Positions 47,934 through 57,236 are shown, counted from the first letter of the stretch. The stretch: 64,000 nt of DNA from Clostridiaceae bacterium (GCA_009911355.1 QXXE01000014.1:1-64000), one strand, 5' to 3'. The notes: generated from the sequence alone by a model not told the origin. Numbers and translations are program-made.

Positions 47934-50900
47934 AGTTCCGCCGCCTTTCGTCCTCTTCCTGTTGCTTCATGCGGTCGTCAAACTCGTTCAAAAGTCTTTC
48001 GTCCCGCTCGTTCAATATTGCTTCTATGTCCTCCGCCTGTGCGTCGCTTCCAACGTGGAAAACGGGCGCACTGTGAATGACGATACCCGCGCCCCGCGGC
48101 TCTGCCGCTGTCACGGACGGGGCCGACACGCCACCCGCTCCGACGCGTGCCGCCGAAAGCGCGGCTTGCAGTAGAGGAAGCAGAGTAACAACCGTCGTTC
48201 CGTCCTGCGCTTCGCGGGCCGCGTTGATGTTGTCAAAGATTCGCCCGGTCTGCGCCGCTGTAAACACGGTCCGCCCGCGGGCGTTTGTGATAAGTTCTGC
48301 CCCGGCTTCACCCGCAATGAATGTGTCGGGGGTAAATCTTGAACCTTTCGCCAGCGCGGGAATCAAGGGAATATTGATACCTTTTCCGCCGATTCCGGGG
48401 ACCCAATCGGGAATTTTAAGCCTGTTCAGCCCGCCGATCACGGTATTTATCACATTGATAATTCCGTTTACAACGCCTGTGCAAATGCTCTTGATTGATT
48501 CCCATATACCGCTGAAAATGCTTTTCACACCCTCCCACGCTTGCTTCCAGTTGCCTGTAAAAACTCCCGTGATAAAGGTAATTAGCCCGCTCAAAATCTG
48601 TGTCAGCCCGTCTATAATGCCGGAAATCATTGTAACGGCTGTCGCTAACTGATTCCCGAACAACTCTGCCACCATCTGAATAATAGGCATAAGGGCTTCA
48701 AGTAACTGTTGCAGTAATGGCAGAATCATTTCTACCAGCGGCATAACCGCCGAAACCACCATCATAATCAGGTCGATCGCAACGGGCAAAATCCCGTCTA
48801 TGATCTGCTGGATAATCGGCATTAGTGCTTCAAGTAGCTGTTGCAGAATGGGAAGCACCGCTTCTATAATCTGCATGATGATGGGTACAAGGGTTTCGAC
48901 AAGCTGAATCAGCACGGGCAAGATCGCTTCCACAATCTGCCCTATGACGGGCAATAACTGTGCGATAAGGTCAAACAGTACGGGAAGCACCGTTGCAATG
49001 ATTTCCCCAATTAAAGGTACAATTTGTTGAATCAGGCTCCCAATAACGGGAAGCAGGGAAGTTGCAAGCTGTCCGAACTGGTCTAACAAGCCCGGCAAAA
49101 TTGCTTTTAGCTGTTCCACAACGCCGATGATTGAATCGAACACGGCAACGCCCGCGTCGCCGAAATGCTCTTGAAAGAAATTGCGGGCATTCCCCATATT
49201 TTCACCGCTGAAAACGCCCTTGATTGCCGCGCCGACGTTCTGAATCACGCCCCACACTTTATCAAAGACGGCCAGCGCACCGTCGCCGAATGTCTGTTGA
49301 ATCCAGCCGCGCACTTCTTCAAGGTTGCCGGAAATCAGTTTGATTGCAAGGGCAACGCCGCCGATTATGCCGACAATGGGCAAAAGCTTTCCTCCGATAC
49401 CTCCTAACCCCGAAAACAGGCTTTTTATACCTCCGCCCGTTCCGGCAAATGCTTTTAACTTCGTGAATGCGCCTTGAACCGCAAGAACGCCGCCTTTGAT
49501 CTCCAAGAATCCAAGCTTCCCGGCAAGCGCACCGACTTTCAGGCCCGCAAGGGCGGCGGCAACTTTAACGATTGTTGACAACAATTCCGGGTTTTCCTGC
49601 GCCCATTCCGAAAACTTCGTGACCAGCCCGGACAGTTTTTCCGCCGCGGTCGTCACATAGGGCAAAAAGGTATTGCCCAGCACGATTGCAAGGTTCGATA
49701 ACGCGGTTTTTGCCTTGTCGATCTTCGCTTGCGTCGTGTCCATCATTTTTTCATAGGCGGCTTGTGCCGCCCCTGTGCTGTCTACCATTGCGGAAACTTC
49801 GCTGTTGAACCCCTCAACGCCGTTTGCCATCAGCGTAAGGGCCGCTTTGCCCGCTTCCGCGCTTCCGAACATATCTGCAAGGGTTTTCCCGCTCTTGTCT
49901 GCTTCCGTCTGTAAGATGTTCAGTACGTCCGCAAGGCTGTTCCCCTGCGCCATTAGTTCACTAAAGCTTCCGCCCGCGGCCTGTCGCAATACTTTGTCCG
50001 CCGTCGTGCCGCTTTTCCCTAATTCGTTCAACATACTGTTCATGTATGTTGTCGTTTCGGCGGCGGCAATGCCGCGGGAAGTCATGATTGAATAGCCCGC
50101 GCATAGCTGTTCCAACGCGACGTTGTTTGCGTTTGCGGTCGGAATGATCTTGCCCATGACCGACGACAATTCCGCGACGGTAACTTTGCCGCGGTTTTGC
50201 GTCTGAATCAGCATATTTGAAACGGATTCCGCTTCCGATGATTCCTTGCCGTAGGCATTCAGAATCGTTGTCAGAACGTCCAATGCTTGCCCTGTTTCGG
50301 CAAAGCCGCCTTTTGCAAGCATGGTCGCCTTTTCCACGAACCCCACCGCGTCGGCGGTATTCTGCCCCGCTGAAATCGCGTTGTAAACGTCCTCCGCAAC
50401 CGCATTCGCGTTGACCCCCAGCGCGTTTGACAGATTGATAATTTCTTTCTGCATTTGCGATAAGGGAACCACGTTTTGATCGGCTATTGTTCCGACTTTC
50501 GCCATCGCCGTTTGAAACTCTATCGACTTTTGAACGGGTCCCGCGTAGATCGCCGCACCGACGGCGGCAAAGGTTCCCAGTGTACCCGCAAGCTGTGTTT
50601 TGGTCTTTGAAATCGCTTCATTGTTTTTTTGCTGTGCCTGTGCGATACTTGCCAGCTTTTCCTGATTCTTTTTGACCCTCTCATAACTTGCGGCCAGCCG
50701 TTCGTTCTCTTCCGTCAAATGGTCGGTGTCAATCCCTGCGTCGCGCAATTCGTTTCCCAATTCACCCAGTCGGGCTTCCTGTTCCTCGATTCGGGCGGTT
50801 GTCTGTTCAATCTGGCGGGCGTTCCGCTCCATCTTCTGCCGCAAGGCTTCCGACGGTTGTTCCGTTTGGCTCATTTCGCGTTGCAAACGGTCGTGTTCCT

Positions 50901-51111
50901 CTGTCAGTTGCGCCAGCTTATCCTTGTTCGCTTGCAGGGCCGCGCTCTGCTTTTGGAATCCCTCGATCTTCCCGGAAAGTGTGTTGATTTTGGAAAGATT
51001 GCCTTGTAACTGTCTTGAAGCGTTCATTGCGCTGTTAAAACTGGAATTAAACCCGCTCCCCAGCGTCGCTTGCAGTTTGAAAAGCAATTCAAATTCTTTT
51101 CTTCCCGCCAA
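47926..51111 (-). CDS. Phage tail tape measure protein
   Basis: The 1061-residue protein sets tail length. Residues 30-175 are coiled coil, and 195-440 form the TP901-type core (AKVGTIADQNVVPLSQMQKE; SVMGKIIPTANANNVALEQL). About 590-620 holds Gly-rich hydrophobic segments. About 670-880 is a striking series of hydrophobic heptad-like repeats (VLPVLFDLIAQLLPVIGQIV and relatives). The start codon is TTG at 51111, seven bases after AAAGGGGG. It follows the gpE' frame directly. Confidence 0.92.
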   Translation of the reverse strand: MAGRKEFELLFKLQATLGSGFNSSFNSAMNASRQLQGNLSKINTLSGKIEGFQKQSAALQANKDKLAQLTEEHDRLQREMSQTEQPSEALRQKMERNARQIEQTTARIEEQEARLGELGNELRDAGIDTDHLTEENERLAASYERVKKNQEKLASIAQAQQKNNEAISKTKTQLAGTLGTFAAVGAAIYAGPVQKSIEFQTAMAKVGTIADQNVVPLSQMQKEIINLSNALGVNANAVAEDVYNAISAGQNTADAVGFVEKATMLAKGGFAETGQALDVLTTILNAYGKESSEAESVSNMLIQTQNRGKVTVAELSSVMGKIIPTANANNVALEQLCAGYSIMTSRGIAAAETTTYMNSMLNELGKSGTTADKVLRQAAGGSFSELMAQGNSLADVLNILQTEADKSGKTLADMFGSAEAGKAALTLMANGVEGFNSEVSAMVDSTGAAQAAYEKMMDTTQAKIDKAKTALSNLAIVLGNTFLPYVTTAAEKLSGLVTKFSEWAQENPELLSTIVKVAAALAGLKVGALAGKLGFLEIKGGVLAVQGAFTKLKAFAGTGGGIKSLFSGLGGIGGKLLPIVGIIGGVALAIKLISGNLEEVRGWIQQTFGDGALAVFDKVWGVIQNVGAAIKGVFSGENMGNARNFFQEHFGDAGVAVFDSIIGVVEQLKAILPGLLDQFGQLATSLLPVIGSLIQQIVPLIGEIIATVLPVLFDLIAQLLPVIGQIVEAILPVLIQLVETLVPIIMQIIEAVLPILQQLLEALMPIIQQIIDGILPVAIDLIMMVVSAVMPLVEMILPLLQQLLEALMPIIQMVAELFGNQLATAVTMISGIIDGLTQILSGLITFITGVFTGNWKQAWEGVKSIFSGIWESIKSICTGVVNGIINVINTVIGGLNRLKIPDWVPGIGGKGINIPLIPALAKGSRFTPDTFIAGEAGAELITNARGRTVFTAAQTGRIFDNINAAREAQDGTTVVTLLPLLQAALSAARVGAGGVSAPSVTAAEPRGAGIVIHSAPVFHVGSDAQAEDIEAILNERDERLLNEFDDRMKQQEEDERRRNYD

Positions 51112-51115
51112 ATTT

Positions 51116-51319
51116 TCACCCCCTTTGCGCCTGTTCTTTCCTTGCGCGTTCTCTGTCCTCCGCGGCGGCGGCGTTTATGTCACGAATCCACGTCATAATT
51201 TCCGCCGGGGTCATATCTAACCAAAACGGAATCGGCGTGTTCGTCGCCCGTGCAAGGCGGTAACATTCCCGCCGCCACCAGCGGGCCGGGCTTTTTAATA
51301 GCCCGTAGACAGTAAAAAA
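51116..51319 (-). CDS. Tail assembly chaperone E' frame (reached by -1 frameshift)
   Basis: This frame has no start of its own. After the slippery heptamer it reads FTVYGLLKSPARWWRRECYR and LARATNTPIPFWLDMTPAEI, then MTWIRDINAAAAEDRERARK to a stop at 51116. In lambdoid and P2-like tails, gpE+E' chaperones (G/GT in lambda) are made this way, the extended form linking gpE to the tape measure. The frame closes just before the tape-measure start. Confidence 0.82.
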   Translation of the reverse strand, partial: FFTVYGLLKSPARWWRRECYRLARATNTPIPFWLDMTPAEIMTWIRDINAAAAEDRERARKEQAQRG

Positions 51320-51705
51320 TCCCGCGCCGCATTGGTAATGCGGTTAAATTCGGGCAACGGCATAGCGTCCAGCACGTCGCTTCCGATACCCGCGGCCCGC
51401 GCCGCCAGCTTGCTCTGGAAGTTGCGGGAAATTTCGGGTGAAAGGGCATATTCGTTGTTCATCTGCATTTCGGTTTCAATGGCCACCATGTCCCGCCCGG
51501 TCAACCGCTCGAAATTGAACGTCAATTCGGTGTAGGTCGCGCCGCTGTACTCAAAGGGACGCTTGAACTTGTGCGTATAAACGCCCACGTCGCCCTCTGT
51601 GGCCTTTCCCGCCGCTTCCGTGGTAGATGTAGGGGTGGCGGCTTCCGCCGCTCCTGTGGCCTGCTCTGCGCCGATTTCGGCTATATTTGTTACCTTGTCG
51701 CTCAT
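51295..51705 (-). CDS. Tail assembly chaperone gpE
   Basis: The 136-residue protein has a Thr/Ala-rich N-terminus and then VYTHKFKRPFEYSGATYTEL, LTGRDMVAIETEMQMNNEY and FLLSTGY at the end. This is the Mu gp41/P2 gpE-type tail assembly chaperone. It lies between the tube gene and the tape measure, exactly where the chaperone is always found. Confidence 0.85.
   Translation of the reverse strand: MSDKVTNIAEIGAEQATGAAEAATPTSTTEAAGKATEGDVGVYTHKFKRPFEYSGATYTELTFNFERLTGRDMVAIETEMQMNNEYALSPEISRNFQSKLAARAAGIGSDVLDAMPLPEFNRITNAARDFLLSTGY
51313..51319 (-). promoter_or_regulatory. Programmed -1 ribosomal frameshift site
   Basis: The heptamer T TTT TTA lies in the gpE reading frame, eight codons before the gpE stop, counting the stop. 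Slipping one base back opens the gpE' frame at 51116-51319. Confidence 0.8.
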
Positions 51706-51790
51706 CGTCTTTTCCTCCGATTCAAAATTTCATATTTTCAGATACAGAAAAAGGGCATAGGAAAGCCCGGCGGGAAAATCCCTACCGGGC

Positions 51791-52306
51791 TTACTTGCCC
51801 AACGCCTTTCGTACTTCTGCCAAGTAGTCAACGCCGTTGATAAAGTAAATGAAATTCAGAATGTCGATTTCCATGACCTTTTCCCCGTTGATGTACGTGG
51901 CGAAATAGGTTGCCGCATACTCCCCGGACGCTTCCGCGGACGCGGCGGGGGCAAGCTTGCCGGGGGCAAACTTCGTCGGCGTTACCATCAGGACGTGTTT
52001 TACTGCCTGTTGCACGTGTTTTCCCGCTACATTGTCCCAATACTGCTGGGACGCGCGGAGATCAAGCTGGTGGTTACGCGGTTCGTTCAGCTTGATTGCA
52101 TACGGGGTCACTGTGCGGAAATTCAGCGTCAGCGTCATGGATTCAATTTGACCTGTGAACGCGCCGTTGAATGCGCCGGAAATGCCCGCGCCCTTGACCT
52201 CTTCCGCAATCTGCGAAACTTCGGGAAGCGTCACTTCCGCCATGCCGTAAAATTCGGTTGCGTCCTCATATACGGCAAAACTGTTAATGCCTATATCTGC
52301 TCTCAT
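51791..52306 (-). CDS. Phage tail tube protein (P2 FII-like)
   Basis: The 171-residue protein shows the major tail tube pattern of contractile tails: INSFAVYEDATEFYGMAEVT, LPEVSQIAEEVKGAGISG, MTLTLNFRTVTPYAIKLNEP and YINGEKVMEIDILNFIYFIN. It polymerises into the inner tube under the sheath. It lies directly after the sheath gene. Confidence 0.9.
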   Translation of the reverse strand: MRADIGINSFAVYEDATEFYGMAEVTLPEVSQIAEEVKGAGISGAFNGAFTGQIESMTLTLNFRTVTPYAIKLNEPRNHQLDLRASQQYWDNVAGKHVQQAVKHVLMVTPTKFAPGKLAPAASAEASGEYAATYFATYINGEKVMEIDILNFIYFINGVDYLAEVRKALGK

Positions 52307-52319
52307 TGTTGCTTCCTCC

Positions 52320-53777
52320 TTACGCCGTCAACGCCGCGGAAACATAGTCCACGTCGTATTCAAGCACAAATTCGCATTCTTTCATAGGGCTGGGCGGGGT
52401 CATGAAGATATGGAAAACGGCCTTGCCCGCCATAAGTGCAACCGTGCTGTTTTCGTCCTCCCTGAACTCGACGCGCCCGCCCAGCAACTTCTCTTCATTG
52501 ACAAGGCCGTTCAGCCAAATATTGACCGAATCAACAATGCTGTCGATCAGCCGACGGGTCATTTTCTTGTCAACCTTGCTCCAATAGGTCAGAATCAGGG
52601 AATTTGCAACCCAGCCGAACATACGGGAAACACACGTGAAATAGTTCTTCACGTCGGTATCAGCCGGATAACAGGCGGTTTCATTGCCCCAAAGCACATA
52701 ACCGCCGATGAAGTTCAACGCGGTAACAATGCCGTTGCTGTTCAGGTAGTTTGCATTCTGCAAGTCAAGCAGAATTTCCGTGCCGTCGGCAAGAACCGCG
52801 CTGTCAATCTGCAAAAGCTTATTCGACGGGCTTTCCGCCGGACAACCGCCGTTGTCCGAATCGGTCTGCCCCATGCGGCCCGCCATCTGTACGGAAAGAT
52901 GAAAAACGCGGTCCCCCAGCTTCACCATAGGCCAGCAAAGAATCTGCCCTTTGTTGTTGATGTTCTGTGCTTTCTTCCACGCGGGAACGTCTGCGTAATG
53001 GGTCGCTTCCGCCGTGTCAACGTCAATCAGGGCTTTTCCCTCGAACACGCCGTTGATCGACGCGGCCTTTGCAACCATGACCGCCGCAACCGTGGATTTA
53101 TGGGACCAGCCGGGGCAAAGCACCAAATCGGCGACAATCCCATATTTCGGGAAAATGGAATCGTACAGTTCAAGGCCCGAACTCTTTTTCGTGTTCGTGT
53201 CAAAGCCGCCGATGATTTCATTTTCCGTAATCGCGGCGGGGTCCACCGCGTCAAACGAAATTGTCAGTTCGCCCGTGCTTGCGGGAATCGCTCCGTCCTC
53301 CAGCACTTCAAGAATCAGGCTTTCGCCCTCATAGAACAGGTCGTAATCTGTCCCAGCGGCGTAATACCGGCTTTGCCCCTCTGCCGCGCCGTTGTTCTTT
53401 ACGCGCACGGTTTCTTTCAGGGCTTCAAGGGGCAAAAGAACCTTGCTGTCGCTGATCGGATAGTTCTTTTCCTCTACCGCCTTTTTGTGCTTTGCGGGGT
53501 CAAGGATATTGACGAACACGACGGGGGAAACGCTATAAAGCTTGAATTGCGAATAGATCATTTCGCAAAGCGGGTATTTCTCCCAATCGTCGCTATACCC
53601 CAAAGCGGAAACCGCTTCCGCGTAATTCTGAACCATGACAGGCTCATTGACGGGGCCGCCGACGGTATGAACCGGGGCCGCTCCCACCACAAAAGCAACG
53701 CCGCAATCAGCCGTAACAGGGGTCGAAAGCGACGTGTCAACCTGTCTTGTCGATACACCGTGATAATAGTTAGGCAT
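52320..53777 (-). CDS. Phage tail sheath protein
   Basis: The 485-residue protein begins MPNYYHGVSTRQVDTSLSTP and contains the sheath core (VADLVLCPGWSHKSTVAAVM; QILCWPMVKLGDRVFHLSVQ; IGGYVLWGNETACYPADTDV) and a C-terminal subtilisin-like arm region (RRLIDSIVDSVNIWLNGLVN). It proves a contractile tail, i.e. a myovirus-type particle. The length matches the P2/FI-like family. Confidence 0.93.
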   Translation of the reverse strand: MPNYYHGVSTRQVDTSLSTPVTADCGVAFVVGAAPVHTVGGPVNEPVMVQNYAEAVSALGYSDDWEKYPLCEMIYSQFKLYSVSPVVFVNILDPAKHKKAVEEKNYPISDSKVLLPLEALKETVRVKNNGAAEGQSRYYAAGTDYDLFYEGESLILEVLEDGAIPASTGELTISFDAVDPAAITENEIIGGFDTNTKKSSGLELYDSIFPKYGIVADLVLCPGWSHKSTVAAVMVAKAASINGVFEGKALIDVDTAEATHYADVPAWKKAQNINNKGQILCWPMVKLGDRVFHLSVQMAGRMGQTDSDNGGCPAESPSNKLLQIDSAVLADGTEILLDLQNANYLNSNGIVTALNFIGGYVLWGNETACYPADTDVKNYFTCVSRMFGWVANSLILTYWSKVDKKMTRRLIDSIVDSVNIWLNGLVNEEKLLGGRVEFREDENSTVALMAGKAVFHIFMTPPSPMKECEFVLEYDVDYVSAALTA

Positions 53778-53779
53778 GA

Positions 53780-54466
53780 TTAAACCTCCTTATTTCCGCG
53801 CATTGCCGAAACAATGTCGCCGTAATGCTTGTGGGCGATATTTCCGGGGGTTTTCACCTTGACGGAAAATGCCGCCAGCTTGTCCGCCGGAACAATCAGT
53901 TTTTCGATCTGCGGGTAATCTTCCAGCGCGTCGGAAAGGTAATTTTTCACGTCCTCGAACGTCCCGCGGAACACGGTATTTTCTTTCAGCCGTCCGCGGG
54001 GAAGCGACGGCCCAGCGTAAACAAACAGGTTATACCCCTGCGGGGCTTCCTGCTTGCCCTCTAAGGGCTTTTCCGGCTGGGTGGTGTTGTTATCCTCCCC
54101 GGCTCCGTCGCTGTCCTCTGTGCCGCTCTGCGGGCCGTCTGTGGGGGCCTCTCCGTCGCCCGCCCCGTCGCCGCCGTTTTCGTTCTCTCCCGCTCCGCCG
54201 CCGGGCGCGTCCTGCTGGCCCTCTGTGCCGCTCTGTACGGCGTTTTCTCCGCCGGGGGTGTCGTTACCCTGCCCGGACGTTCCGCCGTCCTCTGCGCCAC
54301 TCTGCGGGCCGCTTTCGGGCTGTTCTGCGGTTTGTGCCGCTCCCGCCGCTTTCAGCGCGTCCATGATCTGCGCTCTTGTCATGCTGTCGTCGGCGGCAAT
54401 TCCGTTCAAAACGGCGATTTCCAGCAATTCGTCTTTCTTCATGCTGGGCTTAAACTCTATTGCCAT
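53780..54466 (-). CDS. Phage protein with HeH/LEM-like N-terminus and a low-complexity linker
   Basis: The 228-residue protein starts MAIEFKPSMKKDELLEIAVL, NGIAADDSMTRAQIMDALKA, a HeH/LEM-like DNA-binding helix pair. A long Gly/Glu/Gln/Asp/Ser-rich stretch follows (about 50-130, QSGTEGQQDAPGGGAGEN and repeats). The C-terminal domain is PLEGKQEAPQGYNLFVYAGP, FRGTFEDVKNYLSDALEDYP. The repeated GPQSG(A/T)ED element suggests slippage-prone expansion. Function is unknown; it sits between the tail terminator and the sheath. Confidence 0.62.
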   Translation of the reverse strand: MAIEFKPSMKKDELLEIAVLNGIAADDSMTRAQIMDALKAAGAAQTAEQPESGPQSGAEDGGTSGQGNDTPGGENAVQSGTEGQQDAPGGGAGENENGGDGAGDGEAPTDGPQSGTEDSDGAGEDNNTTQPEKPLEGKQEAPQGYNLFVYAGPSLPRGRLKENTVFRGTFEDVKNYLSDALEDYPQIEKLIVPADKLAAFSVKVKTPGNIAHKHYGDIVSAMRGNKEV

Positions 54467-54945
54467 ATCCTTTGAACCTCGCTTTCTATAATTGGCATAC
54501 TCCAATTAGTCATCATTTCGCCCAAGTAATACGGGCGCGTGCTGTCCGGGTAAACAATCGTTTCAAGGGGCGGGCGCAAAATATACCGATCTGCAATCAT
54601 ACCGTCGCGCATGAAAGCAATTTTAATTCGGGTCAGCAGATTTAGAACGCACCGTGCGCCCTCTTCCGCGTCCTCTGAATACGTCGCGGCAACGATTCGC
54701 ACCATGCAAAGGCTTTCGGGGTGTTCCCCCGGCTCCTGCGTGTCGTTGCTCTTGATGTACTGCAAAAGAACATAGGGAATCCGCTTTGTTTCCGCGCCCT
54801 TGTCAGGCAACCGCATTGTATAGACTTCCGGCGGGCGTTCCTTGTGTTCTCCGCTCTTCCTGTCTACCCGAACGGGCAAAATCAGGTCTTTTGTTTCCTT
54901 TTCGATGAACGCTTTCATTGCGTCCAGTAAATCCAAAGGTGTCAT
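54457..54945 (-). CDS. Phage neck/tail-terminator-like protein
   Basis: The 162-residue protein reads MTPLDLLDAMKAFIEKETKD, RIPYVLLQYIKSNDTQEPGE and RIVAATYSEDAEEGARCVLN, a pattern I associate with phage tail-terminator/connector proteins of Firmicutes. Position after the head-closure-type genes and before the sheath supports this. Confidence 0.6.
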   Translation of the reverse strand: MTPLDLLDAMKAFIEKETKDLILPVRVDRKSGEHKERPPEVYTMRLPDKGAETKRIPYVLLQYIKSNDTQEPGEHPESLCMVRIVAATYSEDAEEGARCVLNLLTRIKIAFMRDGMIADRYILRPPLETIVYPDSTRPYYLGEMMTNWSMPIIESEVQRIWQ

Positions 54946-54946
54946 A

Positions 54947-55507
54947 CTACCTCCCGTACCCGTTCAGAATGCGGGTTATTTCATGCTCAACGCGCTTGTC
55001 GATGGTGTCTTGTGCCGCTTCCTCCACCTTGTCAAGCACGTTTTCGTTTGCCATCATGTGCGCGGTTGACGGCCCGAAAAGCTGTTCGGAGGAATCGCGC
55101 CGCCGCGTCATTCGTTCAAATACGCCCACACCGTACTTTCCCAAATTAGCGACGAAAGCGTGTTCCAGCCGCTTTCCGCCCTCTGCTTTCAGCACCGAAA
55201 CGGAAACCGTCTTTTGCGCCGGGGCCGACGGGGAAACCTTGAATCGTTTTAGCGGAATGACCGTCCCGGCAAACTCGATTGAACCCACCAAGTCGCCCGC
55301 GGTCGCCCGCTTCATCTTCATGTTTTGATTCGCGGTAATGTCCCCTTGCTTGATGTTGTACGTCTGCCGGATTTCTTTTCCCGATTGCGATCGCACCGTA
55401 CCCAGCGCACGGTTTATCACATTGAAAAGAACCCGGTTCGGCGCACCGTGCAAATCGCCCAAAAGCAAATTGACCCGCTCGATCTGTTCGTTTGTAATCT
55501 CAATCAT
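54947..55507 (-). CDS. Phage virion morphogenesis protein (gpZ/HK97 gp10-like)
   Basis: The 186-residue protein shows RVNLLLGDLHGAPNRVLFNV, RALGTVRSQSGKEIRQTYNI and HAFVANLGKYGVGVFERMTR. It resembles minor tail protein Z or head-tail adaptor families. Its start overlaps the preceding gene by four bases. The exact role is uncertain. Confidence 0.6.
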   Translation of the reverse strand: MIEITNEQIERVNLLLGDLHGAPNRVLFNVINRALGTVRSQSGKEIRQTYNIKQGDITANQNMKMKRATAGDLVGSIEFAGTVIPLKRFKVSPSAPAQKTVSVSVLKAEGGKRLEHAFVANLGKYGVGVFERMTRRRDSSEQLFGPSTAHMMANENVLDKVEEAAQDTIDKRVEHEITRILNGYGR

Positions 55508-55842
55508 TCTTCCGTCAACCCCTCCAAGTAAAGCACAATTTCCCCAGCTTCCGGGTGAACCTTTGTAATCGTGTAAAGGTCGTCGCCGATCTCCACGGGT
55601 TCACCTTTTTTCGGGGTTCGTTTCAGCAGGGAAAGGGGAACGTACATGACAAGATCGACAAGAACCAAGCCGTCTACATGGTCCGTAGACGGCTTTTTCC
55701 TGTCCTGTGCGCCGCCATCGTCAATAATGACAGGGCCTTTATAGCGGGTCCCTGAAATCCAAAATTCGATCACGTCGGCGTGTTCGGTGCTGTTGTGGAA
55801 TACCGCCGTCAAATCCCGCTCGACTTGCGCTTTGAAGTTCAT
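55504..55842 (-). CDS. Head-tail joining-type protein
   Basis: The 112-residue protein reads MNFKAQVERDLTAVFHNSTE, FWISGTRYKGPVIIDDGGAQ and KKGEPVEIGDDLYTITKVHP. It has the small beta-barrel look of FII-type head-tail joining proteins. It overlaps the capsid stop by four bases. Confidence 0.6.
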   Translation of the reverse strand: MNFKAQVERDLTAVFHNSTEHADVIEFWISGTRYKGPVIIDDGGAQDRKKPSTDHVDGLVLVDLVMYVPLSLLKRTPKKGEPVEIGDDLYTITKVHPEAGEIVLYLEGLTEE

Positions 55843-56897
55843 ACAAGGCCCTTTGCAACGAACCAGCTATTGACCTCATGCGGCACGGTCAGCGGGCGGC
55901 TGTTCAGTTGCAGGAAACGGCGGTCAGGCCGACGCTCCACCCATGTCTGCGGCACTCTGTCGCCCTCCACAGTCGCAAAGCCCTTGCCCTCTTCGGGAAT
56001 CATGGTAATTGCGCCGTAGTAAATGGAATAGTCCGCTTCAGTGGAAAGCAAGGCCAGCGCACCGTCGGGAACCAGCGGTTTGTCCTGCGGCGCGGCGGGG
56101 TCTGTCCAGTCGTCAAGGAACCATTCGTTATACTGGTAAATATCCAGCCCCAGCTTGTGAATGGTCCCGATGTAGGTTACGCCGTTCGGAAGCTGGCGGG
56201 GCTTGATAACTGCCAGATCATACGCCCGCACGTCCAAAACGTCCTTGACTTTCGGGTGTTTGACGAACGCGTTTGCAACGTCTTTCGCCATAATGCAGAC
56301 GTTGCAGTTAATGAAACCGTTTTTCTGCACGGTTTCGTGCCACCGCTCAATGTCGGCCAGCGGGTCGGACGTGTCGGCGGACCATTTCAGCGCGTCGGTC
56401 ACGACGGTTTCGGTATTGCTGAAATCAAAGTCAATCACTTCGTTCAGCCCCTCGCCGATAATGGGAATCTGCCCCGTGAAAAGGGCGGTTGCCGCCATCC
56501 ACTCTTCCCGGCGCACGTTCATTTCGTCCAGTTCGCGGAAATCACGCGCCAGCTTTTCAACGGCCCGTTCTGCGGGGGTTCTGCCGCTATACGGGTTTTC
56601 GCCCGCGGACCGTTCCAGCAGATCGTCAACGGTCGTTACCTTGTTCGGGGCAAGCATGGGCGCGGTATAGGTCTTTGTCTGATACCCGCTGTTCGGAACT
56701 GTCCTGCCGCCGATTTTCGGGTGAACGAACGGGGCAAGGGCGCGGTTTCCTTTCCTGAAGTCCACGTCAACGCTCTTTGTCACGAACGTCTGGCGGTTCT
56801 TGAAAAAGGTGTCGCGGAAAAACGTATGCACGGGGGGCATACGCTCCACAATCTTCCCCATTGTGCGGGGGGTATAAATGCTTGTTTCGATAGCCAT
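55839..56897 (-). CDS. Major capsid protein E (lambda gpE-like)
   Basis: The 352-residue protein has the lambda-type capsid pattern: MPPVHTFFRDTFFKNRQTFV, VDFRKGNRALAPFVHPKIGG, KLARDFRELDEMNVRREEWM, and a C-terminus with GVTYIGTIHKLGLDIYQYNE and RRPDRRFLQLNSRPL. It forms the icosahedral shell, stabilised by the gpD-like protein encoded just before. AGGAGG precedes the ATG. Confidence 0.92.
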   Translation of the reverse strand: MAIETSIYTPRTMGKIVERMPPVHTFFRDTFFKNRQTFVTKSVDVDFRKGNRALAPFVHPKIGGRTVPNSGYQTKTYTAPMLAPNKVTTVDDLLERSAGENPYSGRTPAERAVEKLARDFRELDEMNVRREEWMAATALFTGQIPIIGEGLNEVIDFDFSNTETVVTDALKWSADTSDPLADIERWHETVQKNGFINCNVCIMAKDVANAFVKHPKVKDVLDVRAYDLAVIKPRQLPNGVTYIGTIHKLGLDIYQYNEWFLDDWTDPAAPQDKPLVPDGALALLSTEADYSIYYGAITMIPEEGKGFATVEGDRVPQTWVERRPDRRFLQLNSRPLTVPHEVNSWFVAKGLV

Positions 56898-56912
56898 TTT
56901 CTTTTCCTCCTA

Positions 56913-57236
56913 TCACTTCAAAAAGATTCCCAGCTTGCGGAAAGCGGGTTTCAGGGCTTCGACGGTTACGCCGTCTTGCAACGGCAACGCGTCGGCGAAA
57001 AATTCGCCTGTCAGACAACACACAACGCCGCCGTCGGTGCTGTCGTCTGCGGCAATACCGTACAAATCGGCCAGCCCGTCTGCCGTGGCTTCGCTGATTC
57101 CGTCTGCGGTCTTAATAACGGGGGCATATTTGCGGACGGTTTCGCCGCTCTTCACGTCCCCGGCTTCCGTTACAACGGGAAAGTCGCCCGCAAAGAAATT
57201 CACGGGGCTTGTCTGGTCCTTTTGGATTTCATACAT
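56913..57236 (-). CDS. Head decoration protein D
   Basis: The 107-residue protein shows VNFFAGDFPVVTEAGDVKSG, ETVRKYAPVIKTADG and GGVVCCLTGEFFADALPLQD, a beta-tulip pattern of gpD-type decoration proteins that clamp the capsid trimer. The ATG at 57236 follows AAGGAGG. It lies between the protease and the capsid gene, as in lambda. Confidence 0.82.
   Translation of the reverse strand: MYEIQKDQTSPVNFFAGDFPVVTEAGDVKSGETVRKYAPVIKTADGISEATADGLADLYGIAADDSTDGGVVCCLTGEFFADALPLQDGVTVEALKPAFRKLGIFLK

Noticed and set aside
51180-51449. Separate 89-residue leftward gene between gpE and the tape measure
   Set aside because: This frame is neither gpE nor the -1 gpE' frame, its ATG lies inside gpE, and the product looks like no tail protein; the -1 frameshift product explains the region.
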